Assembly (NCBI RefSeq): GCF_031656915.1
Contig: NZ_CP134227.1
Coordinates: forward strand, 2,232,001-2,296,000
Direction of reading: 5' to 3'
From: Nocardioides marmorisolisilvae
GTDB taxonomy: Bacteria > Actinomycetota > Actinomycetes > Propionibacteriales > Nocardioidaceae
Length of the DNA stretch: 64,000 bases
Made by a program: the position numbers and the translations under genes. Below the pieces are notes generated by a model, which worked only from the letters and a program-made list of their open reading frames with translations, was not told the origin of the DNA and searched no databases. Below are positions 50,896-59,661 of this stretch, in pieces (position 1 is the stretch's first letter; each line of letters opens with the position of its first letter).

Positions 50896-52515
50896 ATGAA
50901 ACCGGTCGGCGACCGCCGTTCCATCCACATCGCGATGCACGATGCTGTCCTTCGGATGCCCGGCGCGCCCTTGGTGACCTTCACCGTGGATCCAGAACGC
51001 ACCTACACACGCGCCGACTTCTGGGAGCTGTCGATGCGCTCTGCAGCCGCGCTGGTGTCGTCGGGGACCAAGGCAGGCGATCGGGTCGTGATCATGACCA
51101 GCAACCGGATCGAGTTCCTTGCGACCTGGACCGGAGCGGTGGCCATCGGTGCGATCCCGGCGCCACTGAACACTTCCTTCAAGGGACACATCCTGCGCAA
51201 CATGCTCGCGCTAGTTGATCCAGTGGTCGTCATTGCGGAAGGCGAGGTTCTCACCCATCTGGCTCCGCAGCTGGTCGCCATCGATTTCTCCGGCACGCTG
51301 GTCGCTGTTGACGGAGTTCGAACGCTGCCACCGGCTACCCAAGGGGTCGGGTCCTCACAGTGCTTGTACGCCGACTGGGCTAACGTCGCACCCCTGCAGG
51401 AGTTCGTCCTCACGCGCCCGTCAGACCCTGGCTTGATCCTCTACACCTCGGGTACGACCGGTGCATCGAAGGCCGTCCTATGGCCGCACAACATGCTGAT
51501 CTCGTTCTCGGAGACGGTGGTCGAAATTATGGACTACCAGCCCGGAGACGTGCTCTACACGGCGCTGCCCCTCTTCCATGGCAATGCCTTGATCTACGGG
51601 TTCTACGCAGCGCTGCTCTGCGATGCCACCAGCGTGATCGCCCCACGCTTCTCGCCGTCGACCTTCTGGGACGACATGCGGCGCTGGGGGGTCACCAAGA
51701 CCTCGATGATGGGGCAGATGGCCGCCATGCTCCACGGCAAAGACTGCGACCCGCGCGATCCCGAGAACCCTGTCGAGCGGATCTGGATCACGCCACCTCC
51801 GGCTGACAGCGCAGATTTCGAGACACGTTTCGACGTACGCCTTGCCCAAGGCTATGGACTCACCGACGTCGGGCTGCCCCTCGGCTCTCCACGCGACCTC
51901 AACTACCCCATGGAGTCCGTAGGACGAGTCAACCCGGGGTGGGAAGTGATCGTTGCCGACGACCACGACCAACCGGTAGGCATCGGCGAGACCGGCGAAC
52001 TCCTCGTCCGACCACTCCTACCCTACACGACGCCCATCGGCTACTGGCGCAACGCGGAGGCAACGATGGAGCTGACCCGCAACCTCTGGTACCACACCGG
52101 CGACTCCCTCTGCCGCGACGAGGACGGGTGGTTCTACTACCTTGGTCGGAAGAAGGACAGCATCCGACGGGGTGGGGAGAACATCGCACCCGACGAGGTC
52201 GAGATGGTTCTGGCGCTCCATCCCGCGATCGCTGAGGTTGGCGCATTCGCGGTGCCCTCCGACCTCACCGAGGATGATGTGATGGTCGCTTTGATCCTTC
52301 ACTTCGACGACGTCGACCTGGAGGAGATCGGCGACTTTGCCGAGGAGAACCTGCCGTTCTACGCAGTGCCGCGCTACTACGACGTCCGCTCGGACCTTCC
52401 TCGCACAGCTACTCACAAGGTACGCCGGGAAGCCCTTCGCAAAACGGGCGTCACGCCGACGACCTGGGATCGCGGTCGAACCAAACGTACACAATCGGTA
52501 ACCGAGAACCGGTGA
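50896..52515 (+). CDS. AMP-dependent acyl-CoA ligase
   Basis: 539 residues, AAGGAA upstream of the ATG. ANL superfamily motifs: ILYTSGTTGASKAVLWPH near residue 180 (P-loop), QGYGLTDVG near 315, NLWYHTGDSLCRDEDGWFYYLGRKKDSIRRGGENIAPDEVE region near 395-430 (TGD and the hinge), and the catalytic Lys region TATHKVRREALRK near the C-terminus. It activates a carboxylic acid to its CoA thioester. It stands alone on the plus strand, opposite the SMP-30 gene under a shared operator. Confidence 0.9.
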   Translation: MKPVGDRRSIHIAMHDAVLRMPGAPLVTFTVDPERTYTRADFWELSMRSAAALVSSGTKAGDRVVIMTSNRIEFLATWTGAVAIGAIPAPLNTSFKGHILRNMLALVDPVVVIAEGEVLTHLAPQLVAIDFSGTLVAVDGVRTLPPATQGVGSSQCLYADWANVAPLQEFVLTRPSDPGLILYTSGTTGASKAVLWPHNMLISFSETVVEIMDYQPGDVLYTALPLFHGNALIYGFYAALLCDATSVIAPRFSPSTFWDDMRRWGVTKTSMMGQMAAMLHGKDCDPRDPENPVERIWITPPPADSADFETRFDVRLAQGYGLTDVGLPLGSPRDLNYPMESVGRVNPGWEVIVADDHDQPVGIGETGELLVRPLLPYTTPIGYWRNAEATMELTRNLWYHTGDSLCRDEDGWFYYLGRKKDSIRRGGENIAPDEVEMVLALHPAIAEVGAFAVPSDLTEDDVMVALILHFDDVDLEEIGDFAEENLPFYAVPRYYDVRSDLPRTATHKVRREALRKTGVTPTTWDRGRTKRTQSVTENR

Positions 52516-52528
52516 TATCGCAGCCTGG

Positions 52529-53137
52529 TCAGACGATGACGCCGGACCTGAAGATGTCGATCTGAGCCTTGACGACGTCATCGATCGTGCGGGAGCCGTC
52601 GGGGTCAAACCACCGGAAGACCCAAGTGATAGAGCCCATCATCACCCGGAATGCCATCCGGGGGTCGAGTTCTGAACGCAGCACGCCTTCCGTGACGCCT
52701 CGCTCGATCTGGTCGAGCCAATAGCGTTCGACGCGAGCGCTAGACGCATCCAGCGTCGGCATTACCGAACTGAGGTACTTCCAGTCGCCGAGCAAGATCT
52801 GCACCGCGGACCAGTGCTTGAACCCGACCTCAAGCGAGACGGTCGTCAAGCGCTCGATCGCGTCTACAGCACCCTGTGACTCCGCCACGACCGTGTCGTA
52901 GCCCTCGAAGAGATCGTCCCAATAGCTGGTGATGATCTCTTCGATCATCGCCTCCTTCGACGCGAAGTGGTGGTAGAGGCTGCCCGCCATAATGCCAGCG
53001 CGCTTGGCGATCTGACGGATGGATGAGCCTTGGATGCCGTTCTCAGCCATCGTCATGGCGGCCACCTGGAGCAGGTCTGCTCGTCTGGTGGTGGATGCCG
53101 CGACCTTCTCCGGAGCTTGTCCGGCGCTTCCAGTCAA
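52529..53137 (-). CDS. TetR/AcrR family regulator, likely controller of the catabolic regulon
   Basis: 202 residues from TTG 53137, preceded by AGGAAGG at proper distance; the frame runs further out but without a ribosome site. The helix-turn-helix is at about residues 38-62 (IRQIAKRAGIMAGSLYHHFASK), and AENGIQGSS precedes it as in KstR2-like regulators. The C-terminal domain is helical with a YWLDQIERGVTEGVL block typical of this branch. It is the only regulator in the block, so it is the best candidate to bind the three 18-bp palindromes. The ligand is probably a CoA thioester (inference). Confidence 0.87.
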   Translation of the reverse strand: MTGSAGQAPEKVAASTTRRADLLQVAAMTMAENGIQGSSIRQIAKRAGIMAGSLYHHFASKEAMIEEIITSYWDDLFEGYDTVVAESQGAVDAIERLTTVSLEVGFKHWSAVQILLGDWKYLSSVMPTLDASSARVERYWLDQIERGVTEGVLRSELDPRMAFRVMMGSITWVFRWFDPDGSRTIDDVVKAQIDIFRSGVIV

Positions 53138-53239
53138 GTGCTGCCTTCCTGTCCTCCGGGGGAGTAGTCCGCGGCTGCTGCGACTCCGCACGTCAACTCA
53201 TCTGGCTGCGGGTGATGCTACCGCAGTCCCAATCGTGGC

Positions 53240-54232
53240 TCAGGCTCGCACCAGTGCGCTGGCAGAGCTCCGCCGCTGGACCGCTCGTGTAGCGAATCTA
53301 CCCGCCGCGTACTCCAGCAAAACAACCGCGAACAAGATCAGCCCGGTAAAGAGCTGAATGACGTCATCAGTAGCTCCGTGCGCGTTCAGCCCGCTGGACA
53401 CCATCCCGAGAATGACGACGCCAAAGGCCACGTGAAGGACGGTGCCCCTTCCCCCGACGAGGCTGATGCCGCCGACGAGAGCAGCCGAGATTGCCCCGAG
53501 CAGCAAGGTCCCATATGCATTTGGCGTGATCGCTCCAACCTTCAGCGAGGCCAGCGATCCGGCCAGTGCGGCGCATCCGGCCGATGTACCGAAGGCGAAG
53601 GTAATCGGCCTGATCAGCGAGACGCCAGCGGCTATCGCTTCCTCCCGGGCCCCGCCGATCGCGTAGACCTCTCGGCCCCAACGGGTGAATGCCAGATAGA
53701 AGGCGAGCATGATGAACACTCCGATAGCCGCGACAATGTCTGGCGAGAGGAATGGGCCCCACCGGTCCAGCAGGAACGCGGTGTCTTTGAGCGACTCCAC
53801 GCTGAGCGGCTGCCCACCGCAGAGCTGGAAGCTGACGCCGCCCAGCAGCACCAGGGTGCCGACGGTGACCACCAACGAGTTGATGCGCAGTCGCGCGATG
53901 AGCAATCCCTGCATGCAGCCGAAGAGCGCCATGGTCGCTGTTGCGGCGATGATCGCAACCAGCACACCCGTACCCAGATTCACCAGCCGGACCGTGAGAG
54001 CGCCGCCCACGGCAGCGCTCGCAGCCACGGAGACATCCAGCTCCGCCGCGATCATCGTCACCGCGGCTCCCACTGCCACCAGTCCGAGCAGGCTGAAGTT
54101 GAGGAGGACGGAGTAGACGCCGCTGGTTCCGCGGAAGAGCTCGGTCGTCGACCCGAGACCGACCCACAAGGCAACCAGCAAGATGATCTGCGGCCAGTAC
54201 GGACGGACAGCCTGAAGCGCGCGTTCCATCAT
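53240..54232 (-). CDS. ABC importer permease, RbsC-like
   Basis: 330 residues, ATG overlapping the upstream permease stop. About eight to nine membrane helices. Blocks typical of carbohydrate uptake permeases of the BPD_transp_2 family are seen: NFSLLGLVAVGAAVTMIAAELDVSVAA, INSLVVTVGTLVLLGG and YAIGGAREEAIAAGVS with FGTSAGCAALAG. It pairs with the permease encoded next to it and one double-domain ATPase. Cargo is unknown. Confidence 0.88.
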   Translation of the reverse strand: MMERALQAVRPYWPQIILLVALWVGLGSTTELFRGTSGVYSVLLNFSLLGLVAVGAAVTMIAAELDVSVAASAAVGGALTVRLVNLGTGVLVAIIAATATMALFGCMQGLLIARLRINSLVVTVGTLVLLGGVSFQLCGGQPLSVESLKDTAFLLDRWGPFLSPDIVAAIGVFIMLAFYLAFTRWGREVYAIGGAREEAIAAGVSLIRPITFAFGTSAGCAALAGSLASLKVGAITPNAYGTLLLGAISAALVGGISLVGGRGTVLHVAFGVVILGMVSSGLNAHGATDDVIQLFTGLILFAVVLLEYAAGRFATRAVQRRSSASALVRA

Positions 54233-55224
54233 TTCCCCCTGCGCTGACTCGCGAAGTGGACCACCAATATCGCGACAAGAAGGAGCCCACCCTCGAACAT
54301 CTGGTGATAGCCATCGGAAACGTTGTGCAGTGCAAACAAGTTGTTCAACAAAGAGATGAAGACGGCGCCCAGAGCGGCATTCATCGGGGAGCCCACCCCT
54401 CCTTGGATCGAGATACCCCCGATGAGAACCGCGGTAACGACGTCGATCATCAGCGAAGGCAACATGACGGTCGTCGCCTGACCCACCGTCGATGCGACAA
54501 TGACGCCGGCAATGGCTGCGGTGATGCCCAGCCCCACGAACGCCCACAGCGTGCTCTTGCGAATGCTTACCCCGGAGACGATCGCGGCGGCGGGGTTCGC
54601 TCCGCTCAGGATGATGTGGCGACCGATCACCGAATGGCGTACGAACACTGTGGTGCCAACGGTGACAAGTATGAAGACAATGACGACCACCGGGGCTCCG
54701 AGAAGGTCCCCAGCCACATGGCGAAGCCCGCGCGGCGCGAATGTGAAAGCCCCGCTGTTGTCACCGCTGAACAACGCTACCGCCCCCACAATGACGGTTC
54801 CGAAGGCAAGTGAGGCGACGATGGCGTTCAGTCCAAGCCCGATGACGTAGCCCTGGATGAGGCCTACGACGAGGACCATGGCCAAGACGACAGCGAGGGT
54901 GAGCGCCATTGATTCACCACGGCTCAGCAGCGCCGCTACGAGTACTGCGGGAAGCATTGCCGAGGGTTGCGCTGCCAGGGAGATCAGGTTTCCAGAGACC
55001 GTGACGAGCGACATCCCAACCGCCACGATCCCCACAATCGACGCGTTACGCAGAATTGCCTCGAAATTGGCCGCCGACGAGAACCCGTCGGTCGTCACGC
55101 CACCGGCAACCGTGACGGCGACCAGCAGGGCTGGCAGCGCCCACGCCAGCGCGTCGAAGCGTCGGGTTGCTGACTGGACCGCAGCGACTCGCGCTCCAAC
55201 CCTTGAGTCAGACATCGTCGGCAT
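54229..55224 (-). CDS. ABC importer permease, RbsC-like
   Basis: 331 residues from ATG 55224 (GGAAGG upstream), overlapping the ATPase end. It is very hydrophobic with about nine helices. Family blocks: ILRNASIVGIVAVGMSLVTVSGNLISLAA, LNAIVASLAFGTVIVG, LSGANPAAAIVSGVSIRK and GGISIQGGVGSPMNAALGAV. Having two distinct RbsC-like permeases in tandem suggests a heterodimeric channel rather than the homodimer of RbsC. Confidence 0.88.
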   Translation of the reverse strand: MPTMSDSRVGARVAAVQSATRRFDALAWALPALLVAVTVAGGVTTDGFSSAANFEAILRNASIVGIVAVGMSLVTVSGNLISLAAQPSAMLPAVLVAALLSRGESMALTLAVVLAMVLVVGLIQGYVIGLGLNAIVASLAFGTVIVGAVALFSGDNSGAFTFAPRGLRHVAGDLLGAPVVVIVFILVTVGTTVFVRHSVIGRHIILSGANPAAAIVSGVSIRKSTLWAFVGLGITAAIAGVIVASTVGQATTVMLPSLMIDVVTAVLIGGISIQGGVGSPMNAALGAVFISLLNNLFALHNVSDGYHQMFEGGLLLVAILVVHFASQRRGK

Positions 55225-56740
55225 GGGACACCTTCCGTCCGCTCATCACATGGCTCAGCAGCTCCTGTTCGGTCCAATCACCAAACGGTCGCATCTCCGT
55301 CATCCTCCCGTGGGAGAATGTAGCGATGACGTCGGCCAGCCCGAAGATCTCATTCGTGTCGGATGAGGCGATAAGTACCGCGACACCGCGATCGGCCATC
55401 TGCCGGATCCGTTGATAGATCTCTGCTCGAGCTCCGACATCGACACCGCGTGTTGGCTCATCGGCGATGAACACCAATGGGTCGATTCCAGTCCACTTTG
55501 CGAGTGTGACCTTCTGCTGATTGCCTCCGCTGAGGGTGGAGATGGGACTGGAGAGCCGTTCGGGGTCGAGGGCGAACTGCAGCGCGGCTGCACACGCTTG
55601 CTCCGACTCTTGTCGCTGGGAAACCCAGCCGCGACGCGCAACTCGGTCGATCCATGGCGATGAGATATTCCGCAGGACCGATAGGCCAGAGAAGATTCCG
55701 TCGGATTTCCGGTCCGAAGAGCAGTAGGCGATCCCTGCCCGAATGCCGTGGGTCCGAGAGCGGAGGTTCAATGGCGAACCCGAACCGAGCGTCACCTGAC
55801 CGGCTACTGGTGGGCGACAACCCGCAACCGCTTGGACAGTCGCGCTCGCACCGCTGCCGAGCTGCCCTGTAAACCCGACAATCTCTCCTGCCCTTAGCTC
55901 GAAGGAGACGTCAGCCCCGATAGCGGTCGCCTTCAACCCAGTCACCCTCAGCCGCGTTTCATGGCAAGGCACACCCGCGGCGCGTGCGGGAAACATGTCA
56001 TCCAGGCGTCGTCCCAGCATCAGAGCCACCACGCCGCCTACATCGGTCGCGCTCGTCTCGACGGGCGGCAACGCGACACCGTTGCGCATCACTTGGACCC
56101 GGTCGCACACGGTGAATACCTCGTCGAGGCGATGTGTGACGTAGACCACCGCCATCCCGGAGTCGGCCAGATCTCGCACGAGAGGGAGGACTCTCGCGAT
56201 CTCCGCCTCGGAGAGGGCCGCGGTCGGCTCGTCCAAGATCACCACACGCGCGTCCCGCACAACGACACGTGCGATCTCCACGAGCTGACGCTCACCGACG
56301 CTAAGCTCACGCACCGCGATCCCTGGGTCGACCTGTCCCAGGCCCACCCGCTCGAGGGCACCGAGTGCGCTTCGTTCGAGTTTGCGTCGGTGCCAGATCA
56401 GCCCACTGTCGAGCCTGCCCAAGGCGAGGTTCTCAGCGACTGACATGCTCGGCACAAGACTGAACTCTTGAGTGACGATCGCTACGCCCGCTGCCTTGGC
56501 TTCCGCCGCAGACCTGAACTGCACGCGACGGCCGTCAAGCTCGATGAATCCGCTGTCGGGTTGCTGCAGTCCCGCGACACACTTGACCAATGTGCTCTTC
56601 CCAGCTCCGTTCTCTCCGAGAAGCGCAAGCACCTCACCCGCACGCACCTCAAGCGACACCTCGCTCAGTGCCACCACCGAGCCGTACTGCTTCGACACAT
56701 TGTCGATCCGAAGCCTCGACGAGGACGCCGCTCGGGTCAT
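55208..56740 (-). CDS. ABC importer ATPase with two nucleotide-binding domains, RbsA-like
   Basis: 510 residues with AAAGGAG 6 bp before the ATG. The first NBD is canonical: LLGENGAGKSTLVK, VTQEFSLVPS, signature LSVGERQLVEIARV and VVILDEPTAALSEAE. The second has FTGQLGSGASATVQA, which lacks the Lys of Walker A, and LSGGNQQKVTLAKW with FIADEPTRGVDVGA. A weakened P-loop in one half is usual in this family. It powers the importer together with the two permeases and the lipoprotein. Confidence 0.92.
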   Translation of the reverse strand: MTRAASSSRLRIDNVSKQYGSVVALSEVSLEVRAGEVLALLGENGAGKSTLVKCVAGLQQPDSGFIELDGRRVQFRSAAEAKAAGVAIVTQEFSLVPSMSVAENLALGRLDSGLIWHRRKLERSALGALERVGLGQVDPGIAVRELSVGERQLVEIARVVVRDARVVILDEPTAALSEAEIARVLPLVRDLADSGMAVVYVTHRLDEVFTVCDRVQVMRNGVALPPVETSATDVGGVVALMLGRRLDDMFPARAAGVPCHETRLRVTGLKATAIGADVSFELRAGEIVGFTGQLGSGASATVQAVAGCRPPVAGQVTLGSGSPLNLRSRTHGIRAGIAYCSSDRKSDGIFSGLSVLRNISSPWIDRVARRGWVSQRQESEQACAAALQFALDPERLSSPISTLSGGNQQKVTLAKWTGIDPLVFIADEPTRGVDVGARAEIYQRIRQMADRGVAVLIASSDTNEIFGLADVIATFSHGRMTEMRPFGDWTEQELLSHVMSGRKVSHADDV

Positions 56741-56808
56741 GACCTTCTCCTTTGACGTCGTTTCGGGTCAGGCGCGCCCGAGCGCGGGCACCTGATCCGA
56801 ATAGGGGT

Positions 56809-57942
56809 TCAGTCCAGAGGGCAGTTCTGCGAAAGCGGTACGCCCCACACATTCTGAGTCAAGGAGGCAGTATCTGCAGAGAACACCGGCGGGTTGTCGA
56901 GAATATTGATCTGCGCCGGCGCCTTGTCCGATGTCGAAGGTGCCTTCTCCGAGTAATGGAGAGTAGCTTCACCGGGAGCGATCTTCTTTCCGGATGCGAA
57001 ATAGGCACTAATCACCGAGACCATGCCGGCACCCTCAACGTATCCAGACTGCAGTCCGGTCGCATAGACGGTCTTCGACTCGAGGACCGACGCCGGCCCA
57101 CCACAGTTGCCCGAGACCATCCAGACGTCCTTGCCTGGCTCAAGCCCGTTCTGTCGCAGTGCGCGCGCGATCCCGTTCGCAGTGTCGTCATTCTGGGTAA
57201 CGATGAAGTCAAGTTTCGACTTCCACTTCGGGATCAGCTGAGATGCCATCGCATATGCCTTTTCGGCGTCGGAGCAGCAGTCGTGGTTCTCCAACATGTT
57301 GAACGGAGCCGCCTTAGTTGCATCGACAAAGCCAGCGTAGCGTGCCTGTGCCTGAGCAGTGCCCGGGACTGAGCCGATGAAGAGGACGTTGCCCTCCGTG
57401 CTGTGAAGCTTGGTGCCACGGGCGTTGAGCTCGCCCCGCAGATGCATCAGGCTCTTGCCTGCGGTCTCGCCCACCAGCGCGTCACTCGGGCCGACGTACG
57501 CCTTGACGTAGTCCCAGCCTCCCTCCGCCACCTTCTGATTGATCTGGAACGTGGGCGCGATGCGCGAGAGCTGGGCGGCCTGGTTCACACCCGCCTTGGG
57601 ATCCAGCGGAAAGATCATGATCGCGGCCGGCTTCTCTCCGCTCGCCACGAACTGCTGGACCTGCTGTCCCTGCTGAGCCGCATCCAGATTGTTGAGGACG
57701 AACTTCACGGTATAGCCGGCTTGTTTGGCATAGTCCTTGATGCCCTTGAACTGTGCAATGAGGTAGCTGATTCCAGCAGAAGAAGGGGCGAAATAGACGA
57801 TCTCCCTACTGGCCTTGCCATTTCCACCTCCAGTGGCGGCGCCGCTGCCGCAGGCGCTCGATGCGAAAGCGACGCTCACCAGGAGAGCCAATATTTTCGC
57901 AATCCCGCCGTACTTATGGTTTGGTCGACTAATGGTCCGCAC
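56809..57942 (-). CDS. ABC importer substrate-binding lipoprotein (periplasmic-binding type 1 fold)
   Basis: 377 residues from GTG 57942 (AAAGGAG 6 bp upstream). The N-terminus has a basic stretch, a hydrophobic helix and the lipobox ASSAC near residue 33, so the mature protein is lipid-anchored outside the membrane. The rest looks like a type 1 binding protein: AIMIFPLDPKAGVNQAAQL near residue 110, LDFIVTQNDDTANGIARAL near 250 and a sugar-binding-like Asn/Asp pattern. There is a CC pair (HDCCSDAEKA) and further cysteines that may form disulfides. Cargo cannot be read from the sequence. Confidence 0.87.
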   Translation of the reverse strand: MRTISRPNHKYGGIAKILALLVSVAFASSACGSGAATGGGNGKASREIVYFAPSSAGISYLIAQFKGIKDYAKQAGYTVKFVLNNLDAAQQGQQVQQFVASGEKPAAIMIFPLDPKAGVNQAAQLSRIAPTFQINQKVAEGGWDYVKAYVGPSDALVGETAGKSLMHLRGELNARGTKLHSTEGNVLFIGSVPGTAQAQARYAGFVDATKAAPFNMLENHDCCSDAEKAYAMASQLIPKWKSKLDFIVTQNDDTANGIARALRQNGLEPGKDVWMVSGNCGGPASVLESKTVYATGLQSGYVEGAGMVSVISAYFASGKKIAPGEATLHYSEKAPSTSDKAPAQINILDNPPVFSADTASLTQNVWGVPLSQNCPLD

Positions 57943-57994
57943 TCTGGTCTCCTTTGATTGGCATTTCTTACTCTTTCGAGGGGTTGGCGACACA

Positions 57995-58010
57995 ACAGTC
58001 GAGCGACTGT
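57995..58010. promoter_or_regulatory. 16-bp palindrome upstream of the ABC importer genes
   Basis: ACAGTCG and CGACTGT separated by AG, in the 100-bp gap between the SDR stop (58043) and the binding-protein start (57942). Its sequence is unrelated to the CTAACGTTAG sites, so it may be an operator for another regulator, or a hairpin that reduces read-through from the LLM operon. Confidence 0.45.
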
Positions 58011-58042
58011 GTGATTCGACAGCACAGAGATGCGTGGCTTGA

Positions 58043-58831
58043 TCAGAATGCGACGACGCCATGTCCGCCCCCGAGAACGAGATCGTGACCGGTGACGAAC
58101 GAGGAGTCATCACAGGCAAGGAACACCACTGCGGTAGCGATCTCCGCGGGTAGCGCGCGTCGCTTCATCAGCCGGTGCGATGCCGTGATCGCGTCGTTCA
58201 CCCGCGCGGAGGCGGGAGCGCCATCGGGGGTACGCCGGGCGAGCGGCGTGTCGGTCACCCCAGGCGAGATCGAGTTAACCCGAATATCTGGGCTGTAGTC
58301 GCGGGCCATGGAGATAGTGAGTGCCCTAACACCCCCCTTTGCGGCGTGGTAAGCAGCGAGGGCAGGAGCACCCACAGTCGCGAAGGTGGAACAGGTATTG
58401 ATGATGCAGCCCGATGACTGGCGCAACATCTGCGGCAGGACTGCCCGCGATCCCAAGAACACCCCGGTGAGGTTCACCGCCAGCGATCGGTTCCACTCGT
58501 CGAGCGTCAACTCGTGAGCCGCGCCGTAAACGCCAACGCCAGCGTTGTTGTGAAGCACATCTATCTGGCCGAATCGGTCAACTGTGCTCCTGGCCATCCG
58601 CTCCGTGTCCGCCTCGTTGCTGACATCGGCTTGAACAGCAAGCGCCATGGAGCCTGCTTCAACCAGGCAAGCCGCGGTGGCCTGCGCCGAATCCTCGTCG
58701 ATGTCCACGCACGCCACCGCTGCACCCTCACGCGCCAGCGCCACCGCGGTAGCCGCGCCGATGCCCGACCCGGCGCCAGTCACGATCGCCACTCGCCCAG
58801 CGAGCCGCAGCCACGCCTGCCCACCGCTCAT
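58043..58831 (-). CDS. Short-chain dehydrogenase/reductase
   Basis: 262 residues, ATG overlapping the hydrolase stop. Classical SDR: AIVTGAGSGIGAATAVAL near residue 15, VLHNNAGVGVYG near 90, catalytic Ser in NTCSTFATVG near 145, YHAAKGG (YxxxK) near 160 and ISPGVTDTPLA. It is the third gene after the LLM monooxygenase and the alpha/beta hydrolase. It probably oxidises an alcohol made or released by these enzymes. Confidence 0.88.
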   Translation of the reverse strand: MSGGQAWLRLAGRVAIVTGAGSGIGAATAVALAREGAAVACVDIDEDSAQATAACLVEAGSMALAVQADVSNEADTERMARSTVDRFGQIDVLHNNAGVGVYGAAHELTLDEWNRSLAVNLTGVFLGSRAVLPQMLRQSSGCIINTCSTFATVGAPALAAYHAAKGGVRALTISMARDYSPDIRVNSISPGVTDTPLARRTPDGAPASARVNDAITASHRLMKRRALPAEIATAVVFLACDDSSFVTGHDLVLGGGHGVVAF

Positions 58832-59661
58832 GCTGAGGCCACCATCGCGGCAATGCGCTCGGCGACTACAGCGGGTTGCTCGTAGACAAGCATGTGCGAG
58901 GCGTCCTCGATGACCTCGAGCTCAGCGTGTGGAAGCGCATCCAACCAGTGCTCGGAGAGTGCAACCGGGAGGACTCCGTTGTTCTTGCCCCACAAGATCT
59001 TGACCGGGGTCTCCCGGCTCCCACACAGCCGGTAGAGGCGGTGGGTGATGCCCGTGTCTGGGAACGGAAACATAAAGCGGCTGGCGCTGCCGAGCACCTC
59101 AGCGCGTCGCACCCCAGCCATTGCTCGCTCGTGGGGATTGGCCGGCTTGGGAAAGAGAGCAAGTGACAGCGAGCCCCCCGGCTCAGCCAAGATGTGTTCG
59201 AGGACATCGCGCTGAAGCAGAGCGAAGGCGTCTGCGCCGCCGATCTTGTCCTTCCACATCCCGACAGGATTGACAAGAAGCAGACCGCGGACGCGCTGCG
59301 GCTGAGCGACTGCCATCTCGGCGGCAAGTGCGGCACCCAGCCCGTGCCCGCCAATGAGAACGCGCTCCGAGATGTCCAGTTGATCAAGCGCATGCCAGTA
59401 AGCGATGGCAAGCTCGCCCAGCGATCCAAGACGAGCAACTTCTTCGGTAACACCCCAACCCGGATGATGAGGCAGTAGGAGTCGCAGGCCGGCCAACGAT
59501 TCAGAGCTCGTCGCGAGCTCGGGGACCTGCTCGAAGGTCCCCCACTCGCCATGCAGCCACACGACGGGTCGCCCGGAACCAGTTCCGAACTGAGCCACGT
59601 GCAGAGCGGCCGCAGCCGGACCGAGATCCGTGCGGAGGGTCGCTTCGTTCGCCGCAATCAT
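58828..59661 (-). CDS. Alpha/beta hydrolase
   Basis: 277 residues from the ATG overlapping the LLM oxygenase stop. VVWLHGEWGTFEQ near residue 35 gives the HG oxyanion motif, and LIGGHGLGAALAAEMA near residue 100 is the nucleophile elbow. In the elbow the expected nucleophile position is GHGLG, so the usual Ser (GHSLG) is replaced by Gly. The C-terminal His is in IEDASHMLVYE. Loss of the nucleophile points to a non-hydrolytic or altered mechanism, as in cofactor-independent dioxygenases or lyases of this fold. Otherwise it looks like a C-C hydrolase or esterase family member. Confidence 0.82.
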   Translation of the reverse strand: MIAANEATLRTDLGPAAAALHVAQFGTGSGRPVVWLHGEWGTFEQVPELATSSESLAGLRLLLPHHPGWGVTEEVARLGSLGELAIAYWHALDQLDISERVLIGGHGLGAALAAEMAVAQPQRVRGLLLVNPVGMWKDKIGGADAFALLQRDVLEHILAEPGGSLSLALFPKPANPHERAMAGVRRAEVLGSASRFMFPFPDTGITHRLYRLCGSRETPVKILWGKNNGVLPVALSEHWLDALPHAELEVIEDASHMLVYEQPAVVAERIAAMVASA

